Assembly: GCF_003094615.1 (NCBI RefSeq)
Contig: NZ_QDKO01000016.1
Location: 28,136-92,135, forward strand
DNA: 64,000 nucleotides
Reading direction: 5' to 3'
Origin: Caulobacter radicis
GTDB lineage: Bacteria; Pseudomonadota; Alphaproteobacteria; Caulobacterales; Caulobacteraceae
The translations under genes were made by a program, and so were the position numbers. The notes beneath the pieces were generated by a model. That model searched no databases. It had not been told where the DNA came from and saw only the letters and a program-made list of their open reading frames with translations. Shown piece after piece: positions 35,022 through 42,953 of this stretch. Each line of letters starts with the position of its first letter. Position 1 is the first letter of the stretch.

Positions 35022-35121
35022 GCGGCGCTAGAGCGCGTTTATCAAGCAGACCACTGATTCTACGGCGGAAATGTGATTTCCCGGCGGTTCCGTACCAGGC
35101 CGCGGAACGATCCGTTCACCG

Positions 35122-36204
35122 TCAATCGGCCCAGGCGCGACGCTTGGACTGCTTGTTGCTGAGCACGAAGCCGATGACCTTGGCGACGGCCTCGAAGTGC
35201 TCGGCGGGGATCTGCTGGTCGATCTCGACGGCGGCGTAGAGCGCCCGGGCCAGGGGCGGGTCTTCCAGCACGTGGACGCCGGCCTCCTCGGCCACGGCGC
35301 GGATCTTCAGGGCGAGCTCGTCGAGACCCTTGGCCACGCAGATCGGCGCGGGGGTCTCGCCCTGCTCGTACTTCAGCGCCACGGCGTAGTGGGTCGGGTT
35401 CATGACGACCACGGTGGCCTGGGGCACGACCTGCATCATCCGCTGGCGCGAGCGCTGCATCTGGATCTGGCGGCGCTTGGCCTTGATGTGCGGGTCGCCG
35501 TCGCTGTCCTTGTGCTCGTCCTTGACCTCTTTCAGGGTCATCCGCATGCGCCTGTTGAAGCGCAGGCGCTGCCAGAACCAGTCGAAGCCGGCGGTGACGA
35601 CCAGGAAGATCAGCACGGCCCAGAACAGCTTCTTGCAGAGGTCGACGGCCAGCGGGAGCATGGCGGCCGGGTCCATGCCCACCAGTCCGATCACCATGTC
35701 GGCGTCGGGCTTGAGCACGAACCAGGCGATGACGCCGGTGACCAGGAACTTCAGGGCCGACTTGGCGAACTGCATCAGGCCGTCGGGCCCGAAGATCCGG
35801 CCCAGGCCCTTCATCGGGTCCAGCTTGTTGAGGTCGGGCTTCATCTTCTCGGCCGAGAACAGAAAGCCCGACTGGGCGATGTTGGCGGCCGCGCCCATCA
35901 GGCCCGAGACCACCATCACCAGCACCAGCGGCGGCAGGGCCGCCATCAGCACCTTGCGGGCGATCAGGTTGGCGCCGCCCTGGACGTCCATCTGGCCGGC
36001 CTGGGCGATGAACGGCACGAGCGCCTGGGCCATGTCGCGGGCCAGCCAGCCGCCGGCGATGGCGATGACGCCGAACGCGCCGGCCAGCGAAGCCAGCTGC
36101 GAGAAGTCCTGACTTTTGGGAACGTCGCCCTTCTTCCGGGCGTCCGCCAGTTTCTTGGCCGACGGATCTTCTGTCTTCGATTCCTGGTCCGTATCGTCAG
36201 CCAC
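35122..36204 (-). CDS. flhB: Flagellar export switch protein FlhB
   Basis: This 360-residue protein has the N-terminal TEDPSAKKLADARKKGDVPKSQ and four membrane helices. The cytoplasmic domain contains the self-cleavage site VVMNPTHYAVAL (NPTH). FlhB is part of the export gate of the flagellar type III apparatus and switches substrate from rod/hook to filament types after autocleavage. It is the last gene of fliQ-fliR-flhB, 9 bp after fliR. The start is GTG 36204. Confidence 0.97.
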   Translation of the reverse strand: MADDTDQESKTEDPSAKKLADARKKGDVPKSQDFSQLASLAGAFGVIAIAGGWLARDMAQALVPFIAQAGQMDVQGGANLIARKVLMAALPPLVLVMVVSGLMGAAANIAQSGFLFSAEKMKPDLNKLDPMKGLGRIFGPDGLMQFAKSALKFLVTGVIAWFVLKPDADMVIGLVGMDPAAMLPLAVDLCKKLFWAVLIFLVVTAGFDWFWQRLRFNRRMRMTLKEVKDEHKDSDGDPHIKAKRRQIQMQRSRQRMMQVVPQATVVVMNPTHYAVALKYEQGETPAPICVAKGLDELALKIRAVAEEAGVHVLEDPPLARALYAAVEIDQQIPAEHFEAVAKVIGFVLSNKQSKRRAWAD

Positions 36205-36213
36205 GGCGCGCTC

Positions 36214-36969
36214 CTAGTTGAAGACGCCGAGCAGATCGCGATAGCGATCGCTCCACACCATGGCGATGCCGCCCAGGGACAGGGCCAGCAGCGAAAGGCC
36301 CAGGATCACGCTGAGCGGCGAGGTGACGAAGAAGATCTGGAACGAGGGCATGACCCGGCCCACCAGGCCGGTCGCCAGATTGAAGACGATCGAGAACACG
36401 ATCACCGGCGCGGCCAGCTGGACGCCGAGCATGAAGCTCTGCGCCACGGTGCGGACGGCCAGGGCGGCGGCGTCGTTGACCGGCACGCTCTTGGTGAACG
36501 GGAAAAGCTCGTAGGACCTGGCCATCGCGCCGATGAACAGGTGATGCAGGTCGGTGGCCATGACCAGGGTCAGGCCCAGCATCGACAGGAAGGTGGCCAC
36601 CGCCGTGCTCGACGGCGCGCCGGACGGGTTGGTGGTCTGGGCGAAGGACAGGGTGGTCTGCAGCGAGACGATCTCGCCGGCCGTGGTCAGGGCGCTCATG
36701 AACAGCTTCAAGACCGCGCCGATCATCAGGCCGATGAGGATCTCATGGATCACCTGGCCGGCCAGGCCGCCCAGGGTGGTGGGCAGCGGGCCGACGGTCT
36801 TGGCAACCACCGGGGTCAGGACGACGGCGATCAGCAGGGCGAAGGCCAGGCGAATGCGCGGCGGCACGGCCTGCTCGCCGATGCCCGGCATCAGCATGAC
36901 CATGGCCCCGATCCGGGCGAAGACCAGACCGGCGACATAGACCTGGGCGGTCGTCGCGAAGCTGTCCAC
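36214..36969 (-). CDS. fliR: Flagellar export gate protein FliR
   Basis: This 251-residue hydrophobic protein has about six helices, with the FliR signatures ARIGAMVMLMPGIGEQAVPPRIR near the start (read in two pieces: ARIGAMVMLMPG, GEQAVPPRIR) and EILIGLMIGAVLKLF. FliR forms the FliPQR core of the flagellar secretion channel in the basal body. It lies 13 bp after fliQ and 9 bp before flhB. The start is GTG 36969. Confidence 0.96.
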   Translation of the reverse strand: MDSFATTAQVYVAGLVFARIGAMVMLMPGIGEQAVPPRIRLAFALLIAVVLTPVVAKTVGPLPTTLGGLAGQVIHEILIGLMIGAVLKLFMSALTTAGEIVSLQTTLSFAQTTNPSGAPSSTAVATFLSMLGLTLVMATDLHHLFIGAMARSYELFPFTKSVPVNDAAALAVRTVAQSFMLGVQLAAPVIVFSIVFNLATGLVGRVMPSFQIFFVTSPLSVILGLSLLALSLGGIAMVWSDRYRDLLGVFN

Positions 36970-36982
36970 GCCCCGCCCTTCC

Positions 36983-37246
36983 CTACATCGCCGCGATGCG
37001 GGCGGCGATCTGGCGCATGAAGCCAGACATCAGCGCGCCCATCAGCGGCAGGAACAGCAGCAGCGAGATGAAGATGGCCACGATCTTGGGCGCATAGACC
37101 AGGGTGGCTTCCTGGATCTGGGTCAGGGCCTGGAACAGGCCGATGGCGACGCCGACCACCAGGCCGACGATCAGCACGGGCGCGCACAGCTGAAGGGTCA
37201 GCCAGATCGCGTCGCGACCCACGTCTAGGACTTCGGCTCCGGTCAT
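36983..37246 (-). CDS. fliQ: Flagellar export gate protein FliQ
   Basis: This 87-residue protein has two membrane helices: LQLCAPVLIVGLVVGVAIG and a second with FISLLLFLPLMGALM. The conserved FQALTQIQEATLVYAPKI loop lies between them. FliQ packs around FliP and FliR in the export gate. As the first gene of fliQ-fliR-flhB, it has a CtrA-type box 63 bp upstream of its ATG, which fits its known place among early, CtrA-driven flagellar genes in Caulobacter. Confidence 0.96.
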   Translation of the reverse strand: MTGAEVLDVGRDAIWLTLQLCAPVLIVGLVVGVAIGLFQALTQIQEATLVYAPKIVAIFISLLLFLPLMGALMSGFMRQIAARIAAM

Positions 37247-37309
37247 GAACGGGCTTTCTGCGTACGCTCTGGTCGGTTTGGTGTGACCGCCACCCTGCGC
37301 CCGACATGG

Positions 37310-37324
37310 TTAACAGGGAGTTAG
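37310..37324. promoter_or_regulatory. CtrA-type box upstream of fliQ
   Basis: On the plus strand it reads TTAACAGGGAGTTAG, which is TTAA-N7-TTAG, one base off the CtrA consensus TTAA-N7-TTAA. It lies between fliQ and the divergent 38-residue frame. A further TTAAC is at 37331. C. crescentus fliQ is a known CtrA target, and the site seen here fits. Confidence 0.72.
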
Positions 37325-37445
37325 GGACTGTTAACACCGCGCCTGCGTCACCGCGCCGCAGAGGTGACGCAGCGGCGCCCCGCTTTAGTTGCTGGCGAAA
37401 CTATCCCGCGACATGCAAGCTTCACCAATCAGTCGGGAAAGTGTC

Positions 37446-37562
37446 ATGCATACGGATTCGAATTGGCATTGGTGGCAGCGTCATCCCTTCGTCGGCCTGG
37501 CCGTGGGCTGGGCCGCGATCGCGCTGGGGGCGGACCTGATCGCCCTTCTGCTGCGCCATTGA
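37446..37562 (+). CDS. Predicted 38-residue membrane microprotein
   Basis: This short frame, below usual gene-calling limits, reads MHTDSNWHWWQRHPF followed by one hydrophobic helix VGLAVGWAAIALGADLIALLL and ends in RH. A good SD, GGGAAAG, lies 5 nt before the ATG, and a terminator hairpin follows 9 nt after the stop. The Trp/His-rich N terminus and single helix are read directly. Function is unknown. The divergent CtrA-type box at 37310 could drive it together with fliQ. Confidence 0.55.
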   Translation: MHTDSNWHWWQRHPFVGLAVGWAAIALGADLIALLLRH

Positions 37563-37570
37563 ACGAAAAA

Positions 37571-37594
37571 GGGCGCGGATCGAAATCCGCGCCC
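37571..37594 (-). terminator. Terminator between microprotein and phosphatase genes
   Basis: A perfect 10-bp stem GGGCGCGGAT/ATCCGCGCCC has a CGAA loop. On the minus strand it is followed by a T run (A run 37566-37570), so it chiefly ends the phosphatase gene. It can also stop plus-strand transcripts of the microprotein. Confidence 0.85.
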
Positions 37595-37622
37595 CTCTTC
37601 CCAACGACAGTCGACAAAAGCC

Positions 37623-39308
37623 TCAGCAGTCGTGGCCCGCGCCCAGCGGGCGGCAGCGGCCGTCGATCGCCTTGGGGATCGGCACGCCGGTGACGGCGGC
37701 GATGGTCGGGGCGATGTCGACGGTCTCGATCGGCAGGATGCGCTCGCGCGGTTGCGCGCTCTTCCACCAGAACAGGATCGGCACGCGGCGGTCGTAGTCC
37801 CAGGGCGTGCCGTGGGTGGCGACATAGGTGTTGCTGGCGGTGGCCGGCACCAGGTTCGGCTTGAAGGCCACTAGGATGTCGCCCGAACGGCCCGGATAGG
37901 CGCTGCGGCGCAGGCGCTCCTTGACGCTGATGGTGTCGGGCGACGTGCCCTTGGCCACGGGCGGCGTGGTCAGGAGGTCGTTGATCTCGTAGGCCTCGGC
38001 CACTTCGCCGCGCGAACGGACCAGGGCCAGGGCGGCCGAGGCGATGCGTGCGCGCTCAGTCGCGGGCGGGGTCTTCTTGTCGGCGCCGACGATCACCAGG
38101 GTGTCGATGCCGCCCGGAGCGACCAGCGGATCATAGTCCAGCGACAGGTCCGTGCGCAGCTGCTGGTTCAGGCCCTTCAGCCAGGCCGAGGTGGCGATGC
38201 GCGAGACGTCGTAGCCTTCGTCATGCAGGCGCTCGGGGAAGTCCGAACCGCCGTGGTCGGCGCTCAGCACCACCAGCACCTCGCCCTTGGCCTTGCCGAT
38301 GCGCGACAGGAAGGTGTCCAGGCGCGCGTCCAGGCGGCTGAGGTGGTCGCACATCTCCGGACCGCGGGTGCCGTAGCGGTGGCCGATGAAGTCGGTGGCC
38401 GACAGGCTGACGGTCAGCACGTCGACCTGCGGGCCGTCGCCCAGGCCGAACTCGTCGCGCAGGGCGGCGGCGGCTTCCAGGGTCACGGCGTCGGTATAGG
38501 GGCTGGCCGACAGGTCGCGCAGGGTCTCGGCGTCATTGGTCGGCAGCGGACGCGGCAACTTGGCGTCCCAGGTGCGCTCGCCGGTGGTCCAGGTCTTTTC
38601 GAGGGCGGCGCAGGCCTTGTTCTCGTAGGTCCAGACGAAGGGCTTCTTCTTCTGCTCGGCGGCCAGGCGCGCGTTCAGCGCCGCCACCGGCGCAAGCCTG
38701 GTCGCGGCGTCCTCGCCCGGCTTGACGTAGGTCGTGAAGCCAAAGCCCGCCTGGTACCAGAAGGCGCCGTCCGGATCGTGGCCGGCCATGGTGATCGCGC
38801 CGCGGTCCTTGCCCGACACGCCATAGACGCGGCTCTTGGGCGAGACGGCCTTCAGCCATTCGCCATAGGTGGGGACCATCAGGTTCCTGGGGCTGACCGG
38901 GTCCTGCTCGGACGGCGCGGCCAGGGTCACCGACTCGTCGAGCAGGCAGTAGGACTTCTTGCCGGTCGTGGCGTCGTACCAGTTGTTGCCGACGATGCCG
39001 GTGCGGTTGGGGTAGGCGCCGGTGAGCAGGCTGGAATGGCCCGGGCAGGTCTCGGTCATGCCGTGCGACTGGTAGCCGTTGGGATAGGTCACGCCCTCGC
39101 GGCCGAGCTTGCCCAGGCCGCCCTTCCATTGGCCGCGCCACTGTTCGAACAGGTTGGCGCTGAACTGGTCGATCGAGATCACCACGACCAGCTTGGGGTT
39201 GGGCTTCACCTGGTCGGCCGCCTGTGCGGGCGCGGAAGCGAAAAGGGCGACGCCGGCCAGCGCCGACAGCGCCGTCTTGGGGCCAAACGGGAAGGTAAGC
39301 TTGCTCAT
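37623..39308 (-). CDS. Exported alkaline phosphatase superfamily protein, PafA/PhoK-like
   Basis: This 561-residue protein has a signal peptide (LSALAGVALFASAPAQA). The alkaline phosphatase superfamily metal sites are visible: VVVISIDQFSANLFEQW (Asp), then HGMTETCPGHSSLLTG with the Thr nucleophile, and SADHGGSDFPE (Asp-His). A further site lies near ATHGTPWDYD. The Thr nucleophile, in place of Ser, marks the PafA/PhoK and NPP side of the superfamily. It should hydrolyse phosphate mono- or diesters in the periplasm. The start is ATG 39308. Pho-type regulation cannot be seen. Confidence 0.88.
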   Translation of the reverse strand: MSKLTFPFGPKTALSALAGVALFASAPAQAADQVKPNPKLVVVISIDQFSANLFEQWRGQWKGGLGKLGREGVTYPNGYQSHGMTETCPGHSSLLTGAYPNRTGIVGNNWYDATTGKKSYCLLDESVTLAAPSEQDPVSPRNLMVPTYGEWLKAVSPKSRVYGVSGKDRGAITMAGHDPDGAFWYQAGFGFTTYVKPGEDAATRLAPVAALNARLAAEQKKKPFVWTYENKACAALEKTWTTGERTWDAKLPRPLPTNDAETLRDLSASPYTDAVTLEAAAALRDEFGLGDGPQVDVLTVSLSATDFIGHRYGTRGPEMCDHLSRLDARLDTFLSRIGKAKGEVLVVLSADHGGSDFPERLHDEGYDVSRIATSAWLKGLNQQLRTDLSLDYDPLVAPGGIDTLVIVGADKKTPPATERARIASAALALVRSRGEVAEAYEINDLLTTPPVAKGTSPDTISVKERLRRSAYPGRSGDILVAFKPNLVPATASNTYVATHGTPWDYDRRVPILFWWKSAQPRERILPIETVDIAPTIAAVTGVPIPKAIDGRCRPLGAGHDC

Positions 39309-39366
39309 GGCGCGCAACCTGCCCCAACGACCGGGCGGCCGCAAACAAAGCTTCAGCAGACGAAGT

Positions 39367-40911
39367 TCACCGAGCCGCGACGCCCAGTTCGCGCGCGGCC
39401 GCGGCGGGCGACTGCTTGGCGGTGTCGCGATCGACGGCGTAGTTGGCCCGGCGCATGGCGTCGACGGTCAGCTTGCCCGACAGGGAAGCGGCCAGCGCCT
39501 TCAAGCTTTCGTCTTCGGCCCGCCTGGGCGAGACCAGCAGCACCGCGTCGTAGGGCGGCAGCGCGCCTTTCGGATCCTCCAGCACCACCAGGTCGTCGGC
39601 GGCGATCCGGCCGTCGCTGGAGAAGGCCGAGATGACGTCGGCCTCGCCCGAGGCCAGGGCGCGGTACATGAAGGTGGGCTGAAACTGGCGGCGGGTCTTG
39701 AACTTCAGGCCATAGGCCTTCTCGACCGCCGCCCATTCGGGCCGCGAGAAGAACTCCAGGTCGCCGCCCATGACCAGGTTCGGCGCCTTGGCGGAAAGAT
39801 CGGCCAGGCTGCTCACGCCCAGCGCTTTCGCCCGCTCGCGCTTCATGGCGAAGGCGTAGGCGTTCTCGAAGCCCAGCGGCGCGGCCAGGACCACGCCGTC
39901 GCGGCGGGAAAGCTCGGTCTTCAGCGTGTCGAGCACCGCCTGGCGGCCGGGATTGTCGGTGCGGTGCAGGACGTTGGCCCACAGGGTGCCGGTGTAGTCG
40001 ACATAGGCGTCGATCTCGCCGGCGGCCAGCGCGCGGTAGGCCACGGCCGAGCCGAGGTTGATGCGCCGCTCGACGCGCGCGCCCCGCCCTTCCAGCCGCT
40101 GCGCCATCAGCTCGGCCAGCACGTACTGCTCGGAGAAGTTCTTGGCCCCGATCACATAGGCCTGGGGGCGCGGCGTCAGGGCCGGAACCGCCAGCGGGGC
40201 CAGGGCGGCTGCGAGGCCAAGGCCCAGCGCGGCCAGGGCGCCGCCCCAGAGGACGGGCCGGCGCTGCTCCAGACCGCGTCCGACCAGCCCCAGCAACTGG
40301 TCGACGACCAGGGCCAGGGCCGCCGAGGCCGCGCAGCCGACCAGCACCATGTCCCAGGCCTCGGTCTGGAGGCCCGAGAAGATGTAGTCGCCCAGCGAGG
40401 TCTGGCCGACCGGGGTGGCCAGGGTCGCGCCGCCGATGGTCCAGACGGCGGCGGTGCGCACGCCGGCCAGGATCACCGGCGCGGCCAGGGGCAGTTCGAC
40501 CTTCACCAGACTCTGTCGCGGGGTCATGCCCACGCCCCTCGCCGCCTCGGTCACGGCCGGGTCGACGCCGGCCAGGCCCGCGGCGGTGTTCCGCAGGATC
40601 GGCAGCATGGCGTAGAGCGAGAGGGCCAGCAGGGCCGGCAGGAAGCCCAGCGCCGGAAAGCCGAAGCCAAGGCTGGCCTTCGCCAGGTTCGAGAGCAGCA
40701 GCAGCAGCGGATAGAACAGCGCCAGTAGGGCCAGGCTCGGGATGGTCTGGACGAGGCCCGTGACCGCCAGGGCGATCCAGCGCAGCCCCGGTCGGCGCGC
40801 GGCGGCGAAGCCCAGCGGCAGGGCCACAGCCAGGCCCAGCGCCAGGGCGGCGGCCGACAGGGCCGCGTGCCAGGCCAGGCGCTGCGGCAGCAGGGCGAGT
40901 AGTTCAGCCAT
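39367..40911 (-). CDS. ABC transporter permease fused to substrate-binding domain (osmoprotectant/EgtU type)
   Basis: This 514-residue fusion has an N-terminal half (about 1-245) that is an OpuCB/ProW-like permease with the motif GVDPAVTEAARGVGMTPRQ, the coupling loop to the ATPase. After a last helix, a type II binding domain follows (about 255-510): YVIGAKNFSEQYVLAELMA, VDYTGTLWANVLH, and a late SSDGRIAADDLVVLEDP. Related fusions carry glycine betaine, choline or carnitine. The recently described ergothioneine importer EgtU has the same layout. It overlaps the ATPase gene by 8 bp. The substrate is open. Confidence 0.88.
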   Translation of the reverse strand: MAELLALLPQRLAWHAALSAAALALGLAVALPLGFAAARRPGLRWIALAVTGLVQTIPSLALLALFYPLLLLLSNLAKASLGFGFPALGFLPALLALSLYAMLPILRNTAAGLAGVDPAVTEAARGVGMTPRQSLVKVELPLAAPVILAGVRTAAVWTIGGATLATPVGQTSLGDYIFSGLQTEAWDMVLVGCAASAALALVVDQLLGLVGRGLEQRRPVLWGGALAALGLGLAAALAPLAVPALTPRPQAYVIGAKNFSEQYVLAELMAQRLEGRGARVERRINLGSAVAYRALAAGEIDAYVDYTGTLWANVLHRTDNPGRQAVLDTLKTELSRRDGVVLAAPLGFENAYAFAMKRERAKALGVSSLADLSAKAPNLVMGGDLEFFSRPEWAAVEKAYGLKFKTRRQFQPTFMYRALASGEADVISAFSSDGRIAADDLVVLEDPKGALPPYDAVLLVSPRRAEDESLKALAASLSGKLTVDAMRRANYAVDRDTAKQSPAAAARELGVAAR

Positions 40912-41668
40912 CCAGCAGCGCCCTCACCCGTTCGGCCTGACGGCGCGGCGCGGCCATCAGCGCCTCGACGCGCGGGTCGTCATGGCCAGCCATCAGATCG
41001 CGCGGCGCGGCGTCGGCGATGATCCGGCCCTGGTCGAGCACCACGACGCGGTCGGCCAGCAGCAGGGCCTCGGCCACGTCGTGTGTGACCATCACCGTGG
41101 TAAGCTCCAAGGCATCGTGCAGGCGGCGGACGTCGTCGCCCAGCGCCTGCCGGGTGATCGGGTCCAGCGCGCCGAAAGGCTCGTCCATCAAGAGGATCGC
41201 GGGGCGAGCGGCCAGGGCCCGGGCCACGCCCACCCGCTGGCGCTGGCCGCCCGACAGCGCGGCGGGACGGCGCTCGGCGACCGCGCGCGGCAGGTCGACG
41301 AGGTCGAGCAGTTCGTCGACGCGGGCGGCGATCTCGTCCTTCTTCCAGCCCAGCAGGCTCGGCGCGACGCCGATGTTCTCGGCCACGCTCATGTGCGGAA
41401 AGAGGCCGATCTCCTGGAAGACGTAGCCGATGCGCCGGCGCAGGACCGAGCCGTCGAGGGCGTTCACGGGCTGGCCGTCGATCCTGACGACGCCGGACGT
41501 GGGCGGCGCCAGGGCGTTGATGGTCTTGAGCAGCGTGGTCTTGCCCGCCCCGGAGCCGCCGATCAGGGCCACGAACTGGCCCGGCGGGATCGACAGGTCG
41601 ACGTCCTTCAGCGCGACGGCGCCGTCATGCGTCTTGCCGACCTGTTCGAGGGCGATGGCTGGTGTCAT
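40904..41668 (-). CDS. ABC transporter ATP-binding protein (OpuCA/ProV type)
   Basis: This 254-residue ATPase has Walker A GGSGAGKTTLLKT, Q-loop FQEIGLFPH, signature LSGGQRQRVGVARALAA, Walker B ILLMDEPFGALD and the switch His in VMVTHDVAEAL. It lacks the C-terminal CBS pair seen in many OpuCA proteins, so ionic-strength gating through CBS is unlikely. It is the first gene of a two-gene importer operon, and its stop overlaps the start of the fused permease/binding protein. Confidence 0.92.
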   Translation of the reverse strand: MTPAIALEQVGKTHDGAVALKDVDLSIPPGQFVALIGGSGAGKTTLLKTINALAPPTSGVVRIDGQPVNALDGSVLRRRIGYVFQEIGLFPHMSVAENIGVAPSLLGWKKDEIAARVDELLDLVDLPRAVAERRPAALSGGQRQRVGVARALAARPAILLMDEPFGALDPITRQALGDDVRRLHDALELTTVMVTHDVAEALLLADRVVVLDQGRIIADAAPRDLMAGHDDPRVEALMAAPRRQAERVRALLDG

Positions 41669-41739
41669 GCGCGCTCACCTTTCCCGCTGCCGGGCGCTGC
41701 GACAAGCCGTCCCGCTTGCACCAAGCCAAATCAGACGCG

Positions 41740-41753
41740 TTAATGGTGGTTAA
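41740..41753. promoter_or_regulatory. TTAA repeat pair upstream of a small membrane gene
   Basis: TTAATGGTGGTTAA is TTAA-N6-TTAA, one base shorter than the CtrA spacing. The minus strand reads TTAACCAC, close to the extended CtrA half-site TTAACCAT. It lies 27 bp before the ATG at 41781. It could be a weak CtrA site, or simply promoter AT content. Confidence 0.4.
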
Positions 41754-41780
41754 CGGGGGTAGTTCTGGCTGGCGTGGAGC

Positions 41781-41978
41781 ATGACGATGGCCGCAACCCT
41801 GACCGCGCCCTCCCCGACGGGAGGCTTCAAGGCCCGCAAGCGCCGCAAGGCCGTGCAGCGCCGACTGCGCTGGGCGGTGGCCCTGATGGTGCTGCTGAAC
41901 CTGGCCGTCTGGGCCGGCGTCGTGGCCGCCCTGCGGGGCGTGGACGTGGCGGGATTACTGCCGCCCCTCTCTCTTTGA
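41781..41978 (+). CDS. Small membrane protein, 65 residues
   Basis: The N terminus is Thr/Ala/Pro-rich, followed by a strongly basic stretch KARKRRKAVQRRLRW and one hydrophobic helix AVALMVLLNLAVWAGVVAAL. Positive charge before the helix predicts the N terminus in the cytoplasm. An alternative ATG at 41787 starts MAAT. No family is recognised. Its last codons run into a repeat arm beginning at 41966, so the true C terminus may have been altered by repeat insertion. Confidence 0.62.
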   Translation: MTMAATLTAPSPTGGFKARKRRKAVQRRLRWAVALMVLLNLAVWAGVVAALRGVDVAGLLPPLSL

Positions 41979-42022
41979 GAGAGGGAGGGGCCCGCCGCGA
42001 AGCGGTGGGAGGGTGAGAGGTT
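41966..42022. repeat. Left arm of a split inverted repeat, family D
   Basis: This arm starts with a CCTCTCTCTTTGAGAGAGGG hairpin and continues GGGCCCGCCGCGAAGCGGTGGGAGGGTGAGAGG in outline. The complement lies at 42244-42298. A family B element at 42061-42197 sits between the two arms. Confidence 0.65.
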
Positions 42023-42060
42023 TCACCGCTCGCCGTTAGATCCCCGCTCGCCCATCAAGT

Positions 42061-42197
42061 CGTCATCCCGGCCGCAGCGCGTAGCGCGAAAAGCCTGGAG
42101 CCAGGGGCCGCCGACGATGCCTTGACGACAGCGAACCTTGCCATCGCGCCCAGTCCCCTGGGTCCCGGATGAACGCTGCGCGCTTTCCGGGATGACG
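42061..42197. repeat. Dispersed repeat, family B, copy nested in family D
   Basis: This 137-bp element has the termini CGTCATCCCGGCC and TCCGGGATGACG, and inner CCCCTGGGTCCCGG. It closely follows the copy at 32682-32822, including GCGCTTTCCGGGATGACG at the right end. It lies between the arms of a family D repeat, as if inserted there. Confidence 0.72.
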
Positions 42198-42243
42198 ATG
42201 GGGTTTTGAGCGGTTCTGGCTGAGCTTCGTTCGGAGAGATTGT

Positions 42244-42298
42244 AACCTCTCACCCTCCCACGCCTGCGGCGCGGGCCCCACCCTCTCTCAAAGAGAGC
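42244..42298. repeat. Right arm of a split inverted repeat, family D
   Basis: This arm is the near reverse complement of 41966-42022. It starts AACCTCTCACCCTCCCA and ends with the CCTCTCTCAAAGAGAG hairpin. Confidence 0.65.
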
Positions 42299-42324
42299 GG
42301 GATTTCGTGGGAGAGGAATTTCTA

Positions 42325-42564
42325 TCAGTCCTTGGCGTCTTTGGCCGCCGCTTTCAGGTCTTCGCCGGCCGACTTCACGCCGCCGACCACCTCGTCCTTC
42401 TTGCCTTCCTTCTGCAGGTCCTTGTCGCCGGTGATGTCGCCGACGGTGGACTTGATCTCGCCTTCGGTCTTCTGGGCGTGGCCGGAATCCTTGTCGCCGC
42501 AGGCGGTCAGGGCGAGCGCGGCGGCGGCGATGGCGACGAGGGAGAGAGGACGCGTGAAGGTCAT
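42325..42564 (-). CDS. Small lipoprotein with CsbD-like domain
   Basis: This 79-residue protein has a lipoprotein signal: MTFTRPLSLVAIAAAALALTAC, of which the lipobox is LTAC (Leu-Thr-Ala-Cys). The mature part KTEGEIKSTVGDITGDKDLQ resembles the CsbD stress-protein motif, continuing to a Lys/Asp-rich helical tail. CsbD proteins are small stress-induced proteins of unknown mechanism. An exported, lipidated version is unusual, and contrasts with the cytoplasmic CsbD at 56339. Stress regulation is an inference from family habit. Confidence 0.75.
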   Translation of the reverse strand: MTFTRPLSLVAIAAAALALTACGDKDSGHAQKTEGEIKSTVGDITGDKDLQKEGKKDEVVGGVKSAGEDLKAAAKDAKD

Positions 42565-42637
42565 GCGGTGGAGCTCCTTGTTCGAACTCTCAACGCGTCT
42601 TCCAAGCTTTAGGTTCGATCCATCGACGGCCAGGCCG

Positions 42638-42943
42638 TCAGATCGACATCCGCATGATCTCTTGATAGGCCGAAATCACCTGGTCGCGGATCGAGATCAC
42701 GGTCTCGAGGCTGGCTTCGGCCGACGAGATGGCGGTGACGACGTCGATCAGCTCGGCCTTGCCGGCCGCCTGCTGGGCGATCTTGTGCTCGGCCTGGCGC
42801 GAGGCCTGGACCGTATCGGTCATCGCCGACTTCAGCATGTCGCCGAAGTCCATCTTCTGGGACTCGCCGACGCTCTTGCCGAGCGACAGCGGCGTGGAGC
42901 CGGCGGCGGCGTAGGCCTTGGAGGCGGCCAGGGCGGTGATCAT
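42638..42943 (-). CDS. fliE: Flagellar hook-basal body protein FliE
   Basis: This 101-residue protein has the FliE signature: an N-terminal Ala-rich part, [21 protein letters not shown], and the end [25 protein letters not shown], read in overlapping short parts. FliE joins the MS ring to the rod. It is the last gene of flgB-flgC-fliE, 10 bp after flgC. Confidence 0.95.
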   Translation of the reverse strand: MITALAASKAYAAAGSTPLSLGKSVGESQKMDFGDMLKSAMTDTVQASRQAEHKIAQQAAGKAELIDVVTAISSAEASLETVISIRDQVISAYQEIMRMSI

Positions 42944-42953
42944 CGCCTAGCCC

